Below, piece by piece: positions 1 to 13,000 of a stretch of DNA of 64,000 nucleotides. Below the pieces are notes generated by a model. It ran no database searches and had not been told where the DNA came from. It saw only the letters and a program-made list of their open reading frames with translations. Numbering within the stretch: position 1 is the first letter of the stretch; each line of letters opens with the position of its first letter. The stretch lies in the NCBI GenBank assembly GCA_015680685.1, contig MNCI01002924.1:447934-511933 (forward strand). The letters are read 5' to 3'. The translations under genes were made by a program, and so were the position numbers. This stretch comes from Gnetum montanum. Taxonomy: Eukaryota > Streptophyta > Gnetopsida > Gnetales > Gnetaceae.

Positions 1-1074
1 ATCCACCAACTCTATGGTCTTCATGGTTTTGGAAGTATGAGGCCCCTTTTTCATTAAGAAAACTTTAATGAATTTGTGACCTTAGTAGTTTTCAAACTCA
101 AGAAAGATTCAAAGGTTTTAAAAGGGTGTGACTTCAAGAGGGTTCAATAATCTTTGTACCTCTCTACTTACTTGAGTGCGCATGTGTTTTCATGGATTTC
201 TTATCATTTCGTGTCAACCAATAATAGGAAGTTAAATAAGTCTTTACATAGTGTGGTCCCCATCCAAAAATTCATAAAAATATATAATTCAAAAAATAAT
301 AAAAAACATTATGTAAATTCAAAGAACATCCCACAAAAAAAATAGTGAGCTACAAGTACTGGTTATGGGACCAGAAAGACATGTTACCCATGCCTAAATG
401 TCTCCTCTAAATAAGGAACAGTGGTTGCCCATGGGAACATTCTTATGTCTCAAGGGAATGGAGCAATCCTAAAGTGGTGATGCAAAGTTACTAAAAGTGG
501 TTGGTTTAATCTGGACTAAGGATGGACTTTATTAGGTCATTTAACCAAAAAATTCATAAGGGACTTCATATGATCACAATTGGGAAATCCATTCCACTTT
601 CTATCTCATCCATCAATGCTTCCCATAACTCAACTCATTGTCGATTTTCATGTTTTTGTTCAATGTCTTAGTTTAATGTGTTAAAATTCTTGGATAGATT
701 CATCCAAATTCATTCCTTAATTTTTTGTAACCATTAATCAACTATGGGATTCACGGACTCCTTAGTTAAGGTTATGCAAGGGCAAAAAAGGGAATTAGCT
801 TGGTATGGGGATGACTCACTTGCATGTCCCTTGGGTGGGGTAGTTAAGTCCCTTATCCTTAGACATTTTTGCAATCAAATATTTTGCATTACCCATTGGT
901 TGCATCTAATTGTGTGATCTTTAAGGCATTTCTCTAATCATTCTCCATCTTTTGTGAAATCTTAAGCCCTCTTCATGTATCTCATTATGTTCTTGGCTTC
1001 TTGGGCTTTCATTTGATTCTAATTTCACTCAAAAACTCCTTGTATTTTTTGAGTTTTGACTTGGCCAATGGTGG

Positions 1075-1180
1075 TCAATAGCCACATTGACTAGGCCCAG
1101 TCGATGTAGCTGATCGCATTGACTAGGCCCATCAATGAGGCCTAGTCAATGCATGGAAAAAATTCTATAAATAGCACTCA
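1075..1180 (+). promoter_or_regulatory. Internal palindrome-TATA module upstream of ORF2 (element A)
   Basis: A perfect 12-bp inverted repeat, ATTGACTAGGCC (1118-1129) and GGCCTAGTCAAT (1139-1150), lies 15 bp before a TATAAATA box (1166-1173). A further related half-site (ttgactaggcccagtcgatg) precedes it. Sequence after the TATA (TATAAATAgcactcacc) resembles that after the TATA of A's own 3' LTR (tataaatatgtgctcacc, 4855 on), and both carry ggcct/tcgac-type palindromes. I infer a second promoter driving ORF2. It is not an LTR: no TGATGAG or CTCATCA ends flank it. Confidence 0.6.
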
Positions 1181-1621
1181 CCACTTAGGAATTTTGTACC
1201 ATCTACTTCAAAGATAAGGGGATTTTTTGCAATTTTTCAGAGCTCAAAACCTTCCAAAGCCCATAACTTTCAAGTCGTTTGTTCAATTCACTCCATTCTT
1301 TAGTCCTATAGCTTCCAGAGGTGTGCTTTACATCATGGGGGCCACAAACCCTAGGTTTTGGACAAGAAAAATTTAGAATTTTTCTAACTCCTTCATGGGT
1401 TTAATGAATAAAATAATACTAAATCATCAACCTATGGAATTTGAACCCTTCCAATATACTTTGGTAACCTATTTAATCAAATAATAATAAAATAATATTA
1501 AAATAATCAAACCAACCATGATCACAACCTAGCCAAGTGTAACTACCTCAAGAGATAAGGTATTCCAAATGTTTCAAAGTTACACAATAAGTGCTAATCC
1601 TTGGTCATGTTATGATTACAA

Positions 1622-4487
1622 ATGTCACCTAGACCGTAATGCCCATAGGAAGGAGGACCATCCCAACCAAGGAATAAAAAACTTAGAGCTGGAAGAAAGT
1701 AGCAAGAATAAGCCTAAGAACAGTTAGCAGAAACTCATGTGATAGGACCTCTTTGAGAGGAGCTTGAAGTAGAATATATCTAATAGATTCTTGAGAAAGC
1801 AATCATAACTAAACAATCCCATCGAGATGAAGTGCTAAGACCAATGCTAAGACTTGAGGTCACATTGACTCAATCCTACCTTGATCAGATCAAGCCTCAT
1901 AAGATCTAACATTCAATTCCTCAAGAATTAAACTTTGGACCATTCTTAGGACATGCTCTAGTAGAAGTTAAGACGCAGTTATAGAACTCTTCCATGTAGC
2001 CAATCATCACTTCCAATGGGGAATGGTACATGGGAGAGACATATCTCTTTTAGAATAGTAGGCAAGTAGGAGCCATTGTGAAGATCAAGGACATTTAGGT
2101 GTCCTACTCAATGTAGGCTATTATGAAGGCCCTTAGGTTGCTTGATATTGAAACCAATTTGGTAGAGATCTCCACACAAGCAGACTCAGAGGTAAAGAAG
2201 GAGTGGACCCAGCGATGTTATAGAGTAGACTGTAAGGAGTATGGTGCACTCACCCCAATGGAGCACGTATATTTCAAGATAACAACCTATCACTTCAATC
2301 CAATGGTAAGGCCAAATAAAGTAACTACCTTTTTTGCTTGTGCATGTGCTTCTCTAAGTGGAAAATTCCCTATGAACCTTTCACAATTGATCTATCCAGA
2401 AATAGAGAAGTAATTTAAGGAAAATGAATGTGAAAGGAAGGCCCTAAACTTTCTCTACCTCATTAGAAACCTTTGTAAAAGGGCAGGAATAGTTCTCTAC
2501 ATCAACGATACAATCAGGCATGCTCCTTCTCCCTCTTAGGAAAAAATGATGAAAGACAAGACCCCTACCACAACCAAGGAAGAGAAGCAGCAACAACCAC
2601 CTTCACTACCCATTCACAAAACAACACCAGTATCCCACACTATCCTTGAATGAATGCATGAGATCCAAGAGTAGCTCTTGTGTGAGTAGGAGTAGTGAGC
2701 ATGAACAAGTGGTGGCAATCCATCTATGTATCACCCAACGATCAGCCACCTCAACAAATTAGCTCAAACCATTAGCCAAATGGAGGGAGGTGGGCCAATT
2801 TTCTCAACCCAAAGAACATAGCTACCTATGAGATAAAATCTTAGCACTCGAGAGGTAATAGTATCTCTCTCACAACAATAAAAATTTCTAAAAATCTCTA
2901 GGAATGTTGTTACTTTCTCGGTGTTCCTGGAGGAGGGCGAGGGGGCAACTGTCTTGGTAATGCAACATCATGGGTAGGAGATAGTAGCAGTGGTGGTTGC
3001 TAATAGATTTTCCAAGGCATTGAACTTACCTATGGTGTCTACTCCAAATTTTTCTACACTTAGAGATGTGTAGACATCCATAGGAACAATTAGCGACAAA
3101 TTGAGCATAGGCCAGCACAAGGAGTTGTTGGATTGACTAGTGAGAATCAAGCAACTGATTCTAGATATCTTTGACCTTTTGCAGATAATCACTACAACCC
3201 AATTGAAGTTGCTAGAAGCAAGGGGAAAATTCATTATCATGGAGGGGCAAATTGAAATAGCTTGAGCTTAAAACTAATGCTTGGTTGCTGAGGTTGCTGA
3301 ACAAAGAGCCCACCTTGCTAATCTTGCATTTCTTAACCTTGCACTGATTCATGATGAAACTTTCAAATAACTTCAAGATAAGCTCAAAAAGGTTGAGAAC
3401 ACAAAGGAGATGACTATTTTTGATTAGTTATTGGCCGATGCCACCATGCATAATATCCAAAAGGCCTTGGACCAAACTCACTAGGAGAATGTAACCTTGA
3501 TTGTAGAAAATCATCACCTGTGGAATGTTGATGTGAAGAAGCAACAGATGCAAGATTTTATCCATTAACATCAGGAGTAAATATCCATAGTGAACAATGA
3601 ACTAAAGAGATTAGCAGCTGAAAACAAAGATCTCTCCATGAAGGAAGTTCGAGCTCTTTGCTAGAAATCTGTAATAGAGGTAGTTGTTTGAAAAAAAATG
3701 AGGCTCTCAAGTTTAAGAGAGTCAAAAATCACTACAGAGATCAGGTTGGTCTACAAAAGGAAATCAATGAGAAACATATTTAGATGGTAAAGGTGAAAGT
3801 TAATATGGCCCTCAAGTAACTCAAGGAAGGAGGTGATATTTAGTAGCCTATCTTTGATGAGCTCAATGACTACAATAAGGCAGAGATCCACATGAAGGAG
3901 TTGTAGATTAAGGAGATGATGAAGTACATGGAGATTATCAATCTCAATTATGCAAATCTGAAAATGCTAATTGCTAGACAACCATAGTCTAAATTGGAGA
4001 AATAGGTGGCCAGTTCATACTTTTTTTATGAAGTTAAGTTCAAGCATCACAAAGACACCAAGTAGAAGCTTGAGGTGGAAAATGCAGAACTTGATGTTCT
4101 TAGGCAACGCTTCACTGAGCAATGGTCTACAGCTAAGAACCTGGCCAAGATAATGAGTGACGACCAGGAGCCGCAGAATGCAGTAAAGGTGTTTGATGTT
4201 GAACACAAACTTTTTGCTACCTAGTTTGTTAATGCGAAGGAGTTGTTCTCGGTAATGCCTTGTCCTTGGGATGTTCCCACACCAACCTACATTCGTGATG
4301 CAACATGGATTATGAATGATACCAAGAGTAAGGAGGAGAAGATGAAGGCATTGTTGGATGCCTTTTGTCTTGCACTAGAAGTTACAACTACCGCAAGACA
4401 ACTTCAACCAGCTCAACCATTGTGTGCACTTGAAGCAGGAGAAGGTCCTTCAGAGCCTCAGGAACCTCCACCACCTAGGACCATTTG
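1622..4487 (+). pseudogene. ORF2 of element A, decayed
   Basis: Starts at an ATG preceded by gattacaa, aligning with the splice-acceptor-plus-ATG (gattgcag ATGG) of E and F. Recognisable pieces in order: a LNFGPF-like segment and a GEWYMGETY segment (~1930-2060); the block 2123-2413 (RVDCKEYGALTPMEHVYFKI) matching the domain that resembles the Pfam putative plant transposon protein family; a LIRNLCKRAGI segment (~2460-2490) equal to LIKKLCRRAGI of E; a long Lys/Glu/Gln-rich coiled-coil stretch (3240-4200); and the C-terminal MPCPWDVPTP motif (~4255). The tail 4243-4487 is still open and ends PPPPRTI. There are many in-frame stops, mostly TAG where sister copies have Gln. Not functional as it stands; the product's role is unknown. 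Confidence 0.75.
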
Positions 4488-4742
4488 AACTTCTTCCTCA
4501 CCTTTGCATCATTAGAGGAATTGTGTTTGTCATTTTTGTCCTATTGTTTAATTTTGTTGTCTTGAAAACCAAAAATTGTAATGATTATAAATCCATACAC
4601 TTGGGCACTTAGTGTTTATTTATGTTTGTGTTTGTGAATGTCAGTAGTTAGTTAATAATCCCATGCCTTCCCAACATTTTGTAAGAAAACTATTACTTCT
4701 TTTGTTTACTCAAGTATGAGTTTTCATTTAGTCGTGGGGATA

Positions 4743-5577
4743 TGATGAGTCACATTTTCTTCAGTTTCATCGACAAGGCCTCATCGACGCAGCCGTGTCA
4801 ACATGGGATTTGATGTGTTAATGTGGCCTCATTAATGCAGTGTCCATTATCACCTATAAATATGTGCTCACCTGTTGTGTTTATGGCATCTTTGGTGATA
4901 GTTGTAGTGAGCTCTTGCAATTTTCTTACTTGAAAGTTAGAATATTTTTCTAAGTGCCCATAGTGAGAGTCAAAGAGTGTACAGATCTTTATTCAAGCAT
5001 TGTTGTACTTGAGCACGGTAGTGTGTGCAATAATAAAGACGATTTTTCTAATAAACCTTGTAGCACTTTGAAATAAATTAATTGTTTATTTATGCATTTA
5101 ATGTGTTATACAATTTCCTTTAATGCTTTAAGTAATTAAGCTAGATTAAATATCAATTAATTAAGCACATAAGTCCAACCGCTTTGAACATATGCTTGGT
5201 GCTTAGTAATCCCAGTAACGCTTAATGTTTGGTAACCCAATAGCATTAAACGTGTTAAGGATGTGTACAGCAAGTGGGAATGAATGCTTATGTTAGGATT
5301 AGCTAGGTGTAGCTAGTTAGATTCAATTAGTAATTTAGTTACTTTATTTTATACATCATGCTTTACCCTTAACCAACTTAAAAGTATAAAATGTAAAAAT
5401 CATATGCCTCAATTGCACTTAACCATACATTTGCATTTCATAAGTGTAATTGGGAAGATAACAATTACAATGGTTAGTTTCACTTCGAAAGCTATAAGTC
5501 CATGGAATTCGACTCGACCATGCATGAACTCTTAGTGATTTGTATGGTTGGGTGTAAAGTCTACTCACCACTCATCA
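4743..5577 (+). repeat. 3' LTR of element A (835 bp)
   Basis: Starts TGATGAG and ends CTCATCA, directly after the purine tract ending at 4742. The U3 has inverted repeats (TTAATG 4818-4823 with CATTAA 4830-4835, plus catcgacaaggcctcatcgac at ~4767) before a TATAAATA box at 4855-4862. The R-U5 part has an AATAAAG-type signal (~5031) and the blocks gcttggt...taatcccagta and ctcaattgcactta...taagtccatgg that recur in all LTRs of this superfamily in the window. Confidence 0.85.
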
Positions 5578-5893
5578 CAAACTAAGGCAAAAATTTGAAA
5601 ATTTGAGCCAAAAATTCCTAATGCCTGGAAGATACTATAAAGTGTAAGTACAAACTAAGGCCAAAAAGATTTAGATCATACTCCTAATAGGCCATAATAA
5701 GCAAGGAAAAAAATAGAAGGCCATAAGTAATTAAAAGATATAACACCTAAGGGATTTCTTTTTTGCAAATTTTTTAAACTCTGTAATCATAAGATGAGAA
5801 GAACTTGATCTAACCAAGAGTATGAGAAGGATGATGAACAATTCCATACCAATGAAAACATTTTGGTAATCCTAAACTCTTGATTGATTGCAA

Positions 5894-6198
5894 ATGGTCT
5901 TGAAGAGGATACTAGAAGGAGAACCTTCACAACCTAGAAGCTATAAAGACACAACTCCAAGCATCCCCATTATGGTCCACACTAACTAACAACAGTGAAT
6001 GGAACTTAGGAGAAACATATGAATTTTAGCTAAATAAAGAGACCAATTCAATAGTTAAAATTGAAGGAGTCTATATGCCATACTCATGAGAGAGGACATA
6101 AAGAAAAAGAAGACAAGTACAAAAGAGGAGAAACTTTCCAGAAGCCTTACGACAAAGGGAAGAAGTCGATGGAAGAGCCACCACTGCCTAAAATATGA
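5894..6198 (+). pseudogene. ORF2 remnant of element B
   Basis: ATG follows gattgattgcaa, equal to the AG|ATGG acceptor/start of E and F with the acceptor G lost. A short N-terminal segment, including a LWSTLTNNSEWNLGETYEF-like stretch (~5966-6030), jumps directly to the C-terminal tail (EEPPLPKI, stop 6196-6198). Compared with F (about 2.65 kb from this ATG to the stop), roughly 2.3 kb is missing, covering the rest of the N-terminal domain and all coiled coils. Confidence 0.6.
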
Positions 6199-6398
6199 AT
6201 TACATCAAGCCACTTCAAATTTTATTTTTTTTGTCTTGTCATGTAACTATGTCATTTTTGTACACACCACTATGACACTCAGAGTCAATCAATAGTTAGA
6301 GTTAGTTAATAATCTCGTACCTTTCCAATTTTGTACAAAAAGATCGATCTTATCTTGTTAACTCGAGGGAAATTTTTTAGTCAGTCATGGGGGTACAA

Positions 6399-7353
6399 TG
6401 AATCATTAGTTGGCTAAGATATCATAGATGTTATGTCGTATATGCTACATTGCATTTGTGTTGTAACCTCCCTGTTAGTGCGTCTCAGTTGGCTACTATG
6501 TCGTAGATGCTATATCACATGGGTTTTAAGAAAAAGTCAATTTTTGGTCCACTACGATATTGCATATCTAATATTGTAGCACTAGCTACGTCATCTAATA
6601 TCTGATATCATGAGATGCATGCCTAGTTATAAATACAGCACTTGGATGCACAATCAAAAGAACTTTTCATTCCATCCTTAAGTAGACTCTTGTAGTTTGT
6701 TTTCATAGCTTTAGCTTTAGCACTAGAGTGAATGCCCGTAGTGTGGTGTTGAGTAGTTGTATGGAATCTTTATTCGAGTGAAATGTACTTAGGCATAGTT
6801 CATGTCTGGAAATGTACTTAGCATATTTTTACTATTTTCTTAGTTTAATTATTTACATTTCCAAGTATTTTACTTTACTTGTTCATTAGTAGAGAAAAAT
6901 GAGTACCATTGGTTTTGAGCGTTTAAGTGTAATCATTTGGTAATCCCAGTAGTGTTATTACTTGGTTCGCTCAATAGCATAATGCTTGATAATCCCAATA
7001 ATGATTACATGAGCCCAAGATGTGGACAGTAAGCCAAGATCGAATGCTCATCACTCTAGGCTAGAGTATATTTACATTACTGTCTTACTTAGATTTAGAT
7101 TTCTATTCTTAACTTTCCTCATGTTCGTAACTAGGAGTATTAAAGGCCAAAAAACATCAATTATCATATGCCTCACTTTGGACTAAACCGTACGTGACAA
7201 AGCTACCACTAGTCCAAGTGGGAAGACAGCGTCATGTGATCAATGCTTAACAATCTAGATGCCACAACTAGTCCCATCCATGGAATTTGAGTGGATCATG
7301 TGTGAACACTTGTGATTTGTATGGTTGGGTGTAGGGGTACCTGTTGCTCATCA
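6399..7353 (+). repeat. 3' LTR of element B (955 bp)
   Basis: Starts TGAATCA (decayed TGATGAG) right after tcatgggggtaca and ends CTCATCA. The U3 is longer than in sisters because related units such as ttggctactatgtcgtagatgctat repeat at ~6408-6620, with ATATC cores. TATAAATA is at 6628-6635. R-U5 matches the other family LTRs (cctcactttggactaaacc; ccacaactagtcccatcc). Confidence 0.8.
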
Positions 7354-10052
7354 ATAAGCATCAACATTAGTACCCAACATCATTTTTACTTCAACTTTTA
7401 GTTTCCAAAAATGAACTTCATTCAATTACACTTGACTTTAGGGTCAAATTTGGAAAACCTAAGACTAAATATCATATTAAAACCCAAATATAGGATCAAT
7501 TTCTTGAGATCTAGAGTACTTTTTGGATTTTGAGAGATTAAGAGCATGAACATTTGCCTTCTTAGCATCTTTGATGTGCTCCATGGCCACATCAACTCCT
7601 CCTAGAAATCCACAAAATTAGTTTAGTGCCTAAGTCCCCCAATAGCTCACAAGGTGATGTTGATACCACAAAGTCATGTCACTTGGACAATCTTAAGGTT
7701 TCCAGCACCAAAGTTTTCTTTTTTTTTTGTGTGTTCAATTCTAACATCACTTATAAGACAATTCACTAAAATAGCCTTATTTTAATTCTTAATCAATTCT
7801 AGACTAGAGATCCTCTATCCATATCTACACCTACCAAAGGTTAAACTTCATCATCAAAACCCTTACTTTCCTCATAAATTGACCCTTTATTATCACTTTT
7901 ATCTCTCATACGTATTTCATCACTCATGGTAGCTTTGGCCTTCCATAGGATGTGAACTTCATATTTCCGTAATAAAGCATATTAATTATTGAGAAGGGAA
8001 TACCAAAAACCTTTCCCTTGATCATATTGTTTGTCATTTATATTTTATTCTAAGTCATTTTAAGCATAGTTCCCATACTTAGTTTTTATTTGTGTTAGTT
8101 AGACATTATTATTTTTATTACTTACACTTATTATTTTTCATTATTCCTAGTTCGTGGGCAATACACTAAGTCCATATTTGGTTAGAAGTTTATGCCCCTT
8201 TGTGTTATAATCATTAACTTATCAAGCATTATATTGATCTAAAGTCCATTTATGGTCATGAGTTAGGTACTTAGCATCTAATTCATGGAGGTGTCCTTCC
8301 AAGGTTGTAAAAGAATAATTTTGTTGGAATAGAAGTATGTATCAATGTTATCCCCAAAAAGCAAATACATAACAAGAGATTTATACATCAGAGGCTAAGT
8401 CAAAGGGACTAGCCTATTTAGTTTCCTTTTCATGGGTGCTCCTATCCTTAGGGATGTGAGGATAAGCATATGTAAGATTCTCCTTAGTTCCTTAGCAACA
8501 ACCCCAAAATATTAGAATAATTGTAGAGTACAATGGTAAGTAACAATATAAATGATTGGATGATTCAAAGGAGTTTCTTGAAAGTATTAAGATTAGAAGC
8601 AAATCAATGTCATCATAAGAAATTCTTAACATTAGTCAATTCATTTGATCTTATATCTATTGATAGTATTATTATCATCAATATCAACATTACTATTCTA
8701 ACGTTTGTATTAATATATTCTATATTATTTATAGATAAATAAAATAGAAACTAAAATCATCTAATCAACGAACAATATTTATTTAATATCCAATCGAATC
8801 ACAATCTATCAATTCAAATGATAATCAATTCAAAGAATAATCCTTGTCATCTTAACCTTATCCTTAGCTAAAATCAATCTAAATAATGATACTACAGATT
8901 CCTTATATTATTCCTTATATTACTTTTTTTTTCTTGATTATGGTGACAATGCTTTAGTGGATCTACTTTTAAAAGTAAATAACTATTTTTATTGCAATGA
9001 TAAAACCCATATTATTGAGTGATTGTTTTTTTTTTTATTTAAAAAAGTTTGTAAATGTCTTGAGATATATTATAGAATAGTTGAGGCTAAACTGTTTAAA
9101 AAAGTTTGTAAAGGTCTCGCATTTTTTCCAAGAACTTGCTAAGAAACAAGAACTTATATTTCAACAAAAAAACAAAGCTACACCATCATTATTAATGGTT
9201 TTTTAAAAAAGGTAACCTATATCATTATTAATAGTGGCATGTTATGCTAAAACAAAGCTCAACTACTTTGTTATTACGGATAGCATATTATGCTTGATTA
9301 TTTGGAAATTTGAGATAAAAGCTTTGAAAATTATGTGACATTAACATTAAGCCTTGGAATGATGATCCTTTTATTGTAGAAAGGTCCATAGAACTCATAT
9401 TTCATAGAATGTAGAACTCAACTATGTCATCATCATTCAACAAAAAACATTATTCTCTCATGTCCATGATATGCTCAATCACATGCAACTAATAAAATTC
9501 CACCAATGAATATTTATTTTTCATATTGTTCTTAAAGTTGAAATGTCAAATTATACCACTACAACAACAATCCAGCACTAGGATTGAGATTGCACATCTA
9601 ACAATATGTAATTTGCACTATCATATCTATATTGAATTCCTACCCCTAGTTTGTACATTTCGGTATTTACGTATTTACGGCTTTCCCACTTTGCACATAC
9701 ATTTCTTATAGTTTAATAGCATTATATTCATGTTTGAAGTTCCATTATTCTCTTGCAAACTTGCAAATAAAGCTTGAGGTTAGCAAGAGAGTAATTTGCA
9801 AGTTGAGTTTTTGAAGTTCTTTTTACAAATTAATCTATTCCAATGAAGTTATATGATAGTTGTCCATTTCGCATGCTTACACCTAGGATTGAAACAAACA
9901 CAAGGACTACTCTCACGTAGCATATAACCAAAGGAACACAAAAAACATATAACCATTATCGTAACGGAAAATACCATAAAAAGGCTTATGTTCACTTTTT
10001 CCCCCCTAAAAATGTCCCACATATTAAAGAAAGAGACTACGTATCAGTTCTT
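7354..10052. other. AT-rich intergenic DNA, nothing recognised
   Basis: No conserved ORF, RNA gene or LTR pair is visible. It contains long A/T tracts (for example ~8930-9060). The short ORFs at 8533-8742 and 9526-9711 have no recognisable similarity. The right end is the 3' flank of the phosphatase gene, whose stop is at 10053-10055. Confidence 0.5.
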
Positions 10053-13000
10053 TTACATGTCACTACCTCTTCCTGAAATGTTAAATTCTTTAACATTAGT
10101 AGGACTGGCATTCCTGGTAGTTTCTCCACCTCTTCTGCCAGTCTCGACATCAAGTGATTTATTATCATATCCAACTTGTTCTTCATTCTCCCCTGCTCTC
10201 TCTGCAAACACAAAATGAATTATGACGCGTAAATTATCTTATTGAGATTTTGTAAAACTAGTCAAAGAACATTCGAAATACCTATCTCCTGTGCATGTTG
10301 GTTAGTTGTAAGTGGGAAAAATGGATACGGTAAAGTACCTGCATTAAAATGTTAAATTAGTTCAGCCAGAAGAATTGAAGGATTATTGAGTAAAAACTAT
10401 CATGCAGATTCTTGTTGTGAAAATGTTTTTATTTTGTTTACAAAATTATTTGTAGATAACTACGGAGTTGTAACATAATGTTATTACAACGTTGGGACTA
10501 AGTAACGGAGCTATCATATATAATCACAGAAAACATTTTGGGGTTCTGTTGAGATCAAATTTGCGAATCACTTTCAAAAAGCTCAACATGAAAAATAATT
10601 GAACATTTCAATGACCCAGTCTACTGGATGAGTTTGTTGTTGATTTATCTAATAAAGTCGCGATGAAATTCCTTTTCCTTAACCTAGTTTGAGGATCAAT
10701 ACTATCAAAAAGGCTCAGCACTGAATTCTGTACCCTCAGAAGGCTCAAAATTACCACAAACGTCAAGCTCTGACCCAAGCTCAAAACACAAAAACTGCTC
10801 CAAAAGATCTTGATTTTTTCTTGACAAGTAAAAAATACATTTATGTTAATAAGATAAAATTTGACGTACCAAACAAACAAAAAGCTTTAGCCTGCATTAC
10901 TAAGTTGCCTATTATCATACATGGACTATGTGTTGCCATGTTTTACACACAATTTGCTGTTATCATACCAGAGAGAATTACAGACACAAATTTTGTGGTG
11001 AATTCCCTTACAACAAAACACCAAAAAAGTATAACCAATCATGTAAACTTAAGTTCTATAACTGAATAACATTATCCGGCAACTCAAAATTCTAAGAAAT
11101 CAGAAATACTTTAAAAAATAATATTAAGTAAGTTGCTCATGGTGATGATTTTGACAATCTGTATATAAATTCCAAAATAAAAGAGGAAATATATTGAGAT
11201 TGCACATTGAGCTTTGTTTCTATGTTTAAATGTACAAGGACCCATATAAGCACGCAAGGAATTAAAAGGAATGGAACTTTCAAATTTTGGACAATGAAAA
11301 AACCCAAAAATTTACATATTGAACATCCCGTGCTATTCCTTTATACGAATTTATGTGCAAAAGTAGAGTTGTCTGAAAAAGATTATACTAATTTACTAAA
11401 AAATTGTGATCAGACACAAGCTGCTGAATGAGAAAAAAGTTTAAAAATAATAAAGCTTCCTTCAGTTATTATTTAATTTCCATTAAAATTTGTAAACAAA
11501 AGTTTAAAATAGAATTGTCCTTACACTCTGCATGATATGGAGCTGGAAAGAATTGTCTATAGCTACAGGTCGCCATTGTTAGACCTGTTCCAAAAAAGAA
11601 CAAACCAGAAAAATCAATATATCTACACTGCACAAATTGCATGCACTTTGCCTTCCTAGCAAAATTTTGACCATTCATTCCGAGAGTAAACTTAAATGTG
11701 TGTGTGAGAGAGAGAGAGGTTACGGACCTATAACAGCGCCTACAAAAACATCTTGCCAGCGATGCCAGTAATCATCCACTCTTGATATAGCAACTAAGGT
11801 AGCTAACATGAGTAGGAGAAAGACAATACATAATTTAGCAGCATGACCCTTGCGATCAAATAAATTTAGCTTCCCAGAAAGATACCATGAAAGATAACCT
11901 AAGCCAGCATATGTCCCTGCAATATCAAACAATCTGTTAATTGTTGGTGCCTACTAAAGCAACAAAAAGTAGTACAATGAACTCCGAGATGAATATTGGT
12001 GTGTAATTATGGGAACGAACTAGAAGCGTTTTAGGAAACAATAAATATTAAGACATTTAAAATATCTTTAAAATAAAAGATATTAGTAAGCCTCTATAAT
12101 CTAGGTGTCTTTGTAATGCTTTAAACCTTCAGGGCAGTGGTCATGAGTTTGACTTATTGAAGAGGGATTAGTTATCTGGGAACTAAAGATTGTTAAAATC
12201 TGGTTTGTGTCCCTCAAGGGGTAAGAAACTTAGATGGAAACACGTTACTAAAAAATGCTACCAAGGAACAACTAGATTATTAAAAAGGTATTACAGTATG
12301 CTTTTATTCCCCAGGTGCATATCATCTTTATTGATTTCCCTTCTATGTCAACAGTGAAAGTCGACATATTTAACTAGGCATTAGTTCTTATTACTTTAGA
12401 GTATCAGACCAGTGATCCTGGATAGAAAGACACACCAAGGTCTGGATCAGTGTTAACAAAAGAACCGTGAACAAAACTTCTAAACATCATCATTGCGTTA
12501 CGTGAAAAGAACACATGACAAGGGTTCAAGCCTTGACCATTGGAGAAAATACAAAATCCCAGTGATAAAGAATTATATATATATTTCATTAATTTGCAAA
12601 AGCAACTAAAATGCCATGCAGATGCATGGCCCAGAAGGTCCGGATTCAAATCATTCAATTACATGTGAAAAGCTACTCTTTTTGGTAATATTGCTAAAAG
12701 CCTAAACAGACAGCACCACATAAAAAGTAACAATCATTTTACAAAATAAATAACGTTAAGTACTATTAACACAAGACATTCTAACTTACATGATGTATGT
12801 CCACTAGGAAAACTCTTATGTCCTTCCCTGATGGCAGCGCGGCTGCCAGTACACAAAGCCTTATGGGTAACACTGTGATAGGCCTGCTCCATAACACAAC
12901 ATACAATGATCAATTCTACCCCGTGTTATTATTGTCTTTAGTTAAATATCTAAAACAGGTATTATGGAAGTTTTCCGACCTCCTTTCCATCAGGAAAACA

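Larger units (their letters stand above)
1..5577 (+). mobile_element. Element A: 3' part of a pol-less Athila-like LTR retrotransposon
   Basis: The window opens inside this element. Position ~125 (gggtgtgacttcaag) and ~370 (agacatgttacccatgcct) align with the gag-ORF2 spacer of element C (27.07 and 27.23 kb), so its gag must lie just outside the window. Inside are the spacer, an internal palindrome-TATA module (~1075-1175), a decayed ORF2 (1622-4487), a purine-rich tract (gtcgtggggatatga) and a 3' LTR (4743-5577). No reverse transcriptase, RNase H or integrase motif is seen in any frame. It is more decayed than C: ORF2 is riddled with TAG codons. Class from family knowledge: Ty3/gypsy, Athila-related, by comparison with the gag and primer site of the sister elements. 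Confidence 0.8.
5578..7353 (+). mobile_element. Element B: internally deleted sister element
   Basis: The segment begins abruptly inside the ORF2 leader/intron region (5578-5893 resembles 44.16-44.41 kb of F). It then holds a short ORF2 remnant with a large internal deletion, a purine tract (tcagtcatgggggta) and a 3' LTR. Its own 5' half is absent from the window. The simplest reading is that element A inserted into B, so B's 5' part lies upstream of position 1. Testing that needs the five bases before A's 5' LTR; a match to the bases after 5577 would confirm it. Confidence 0.6.

Noticed and set aside
2968-3240. 90-codon minus-strand ORF in element A
   Set aside because: Shadow of the decayed plus-strand ORF2.
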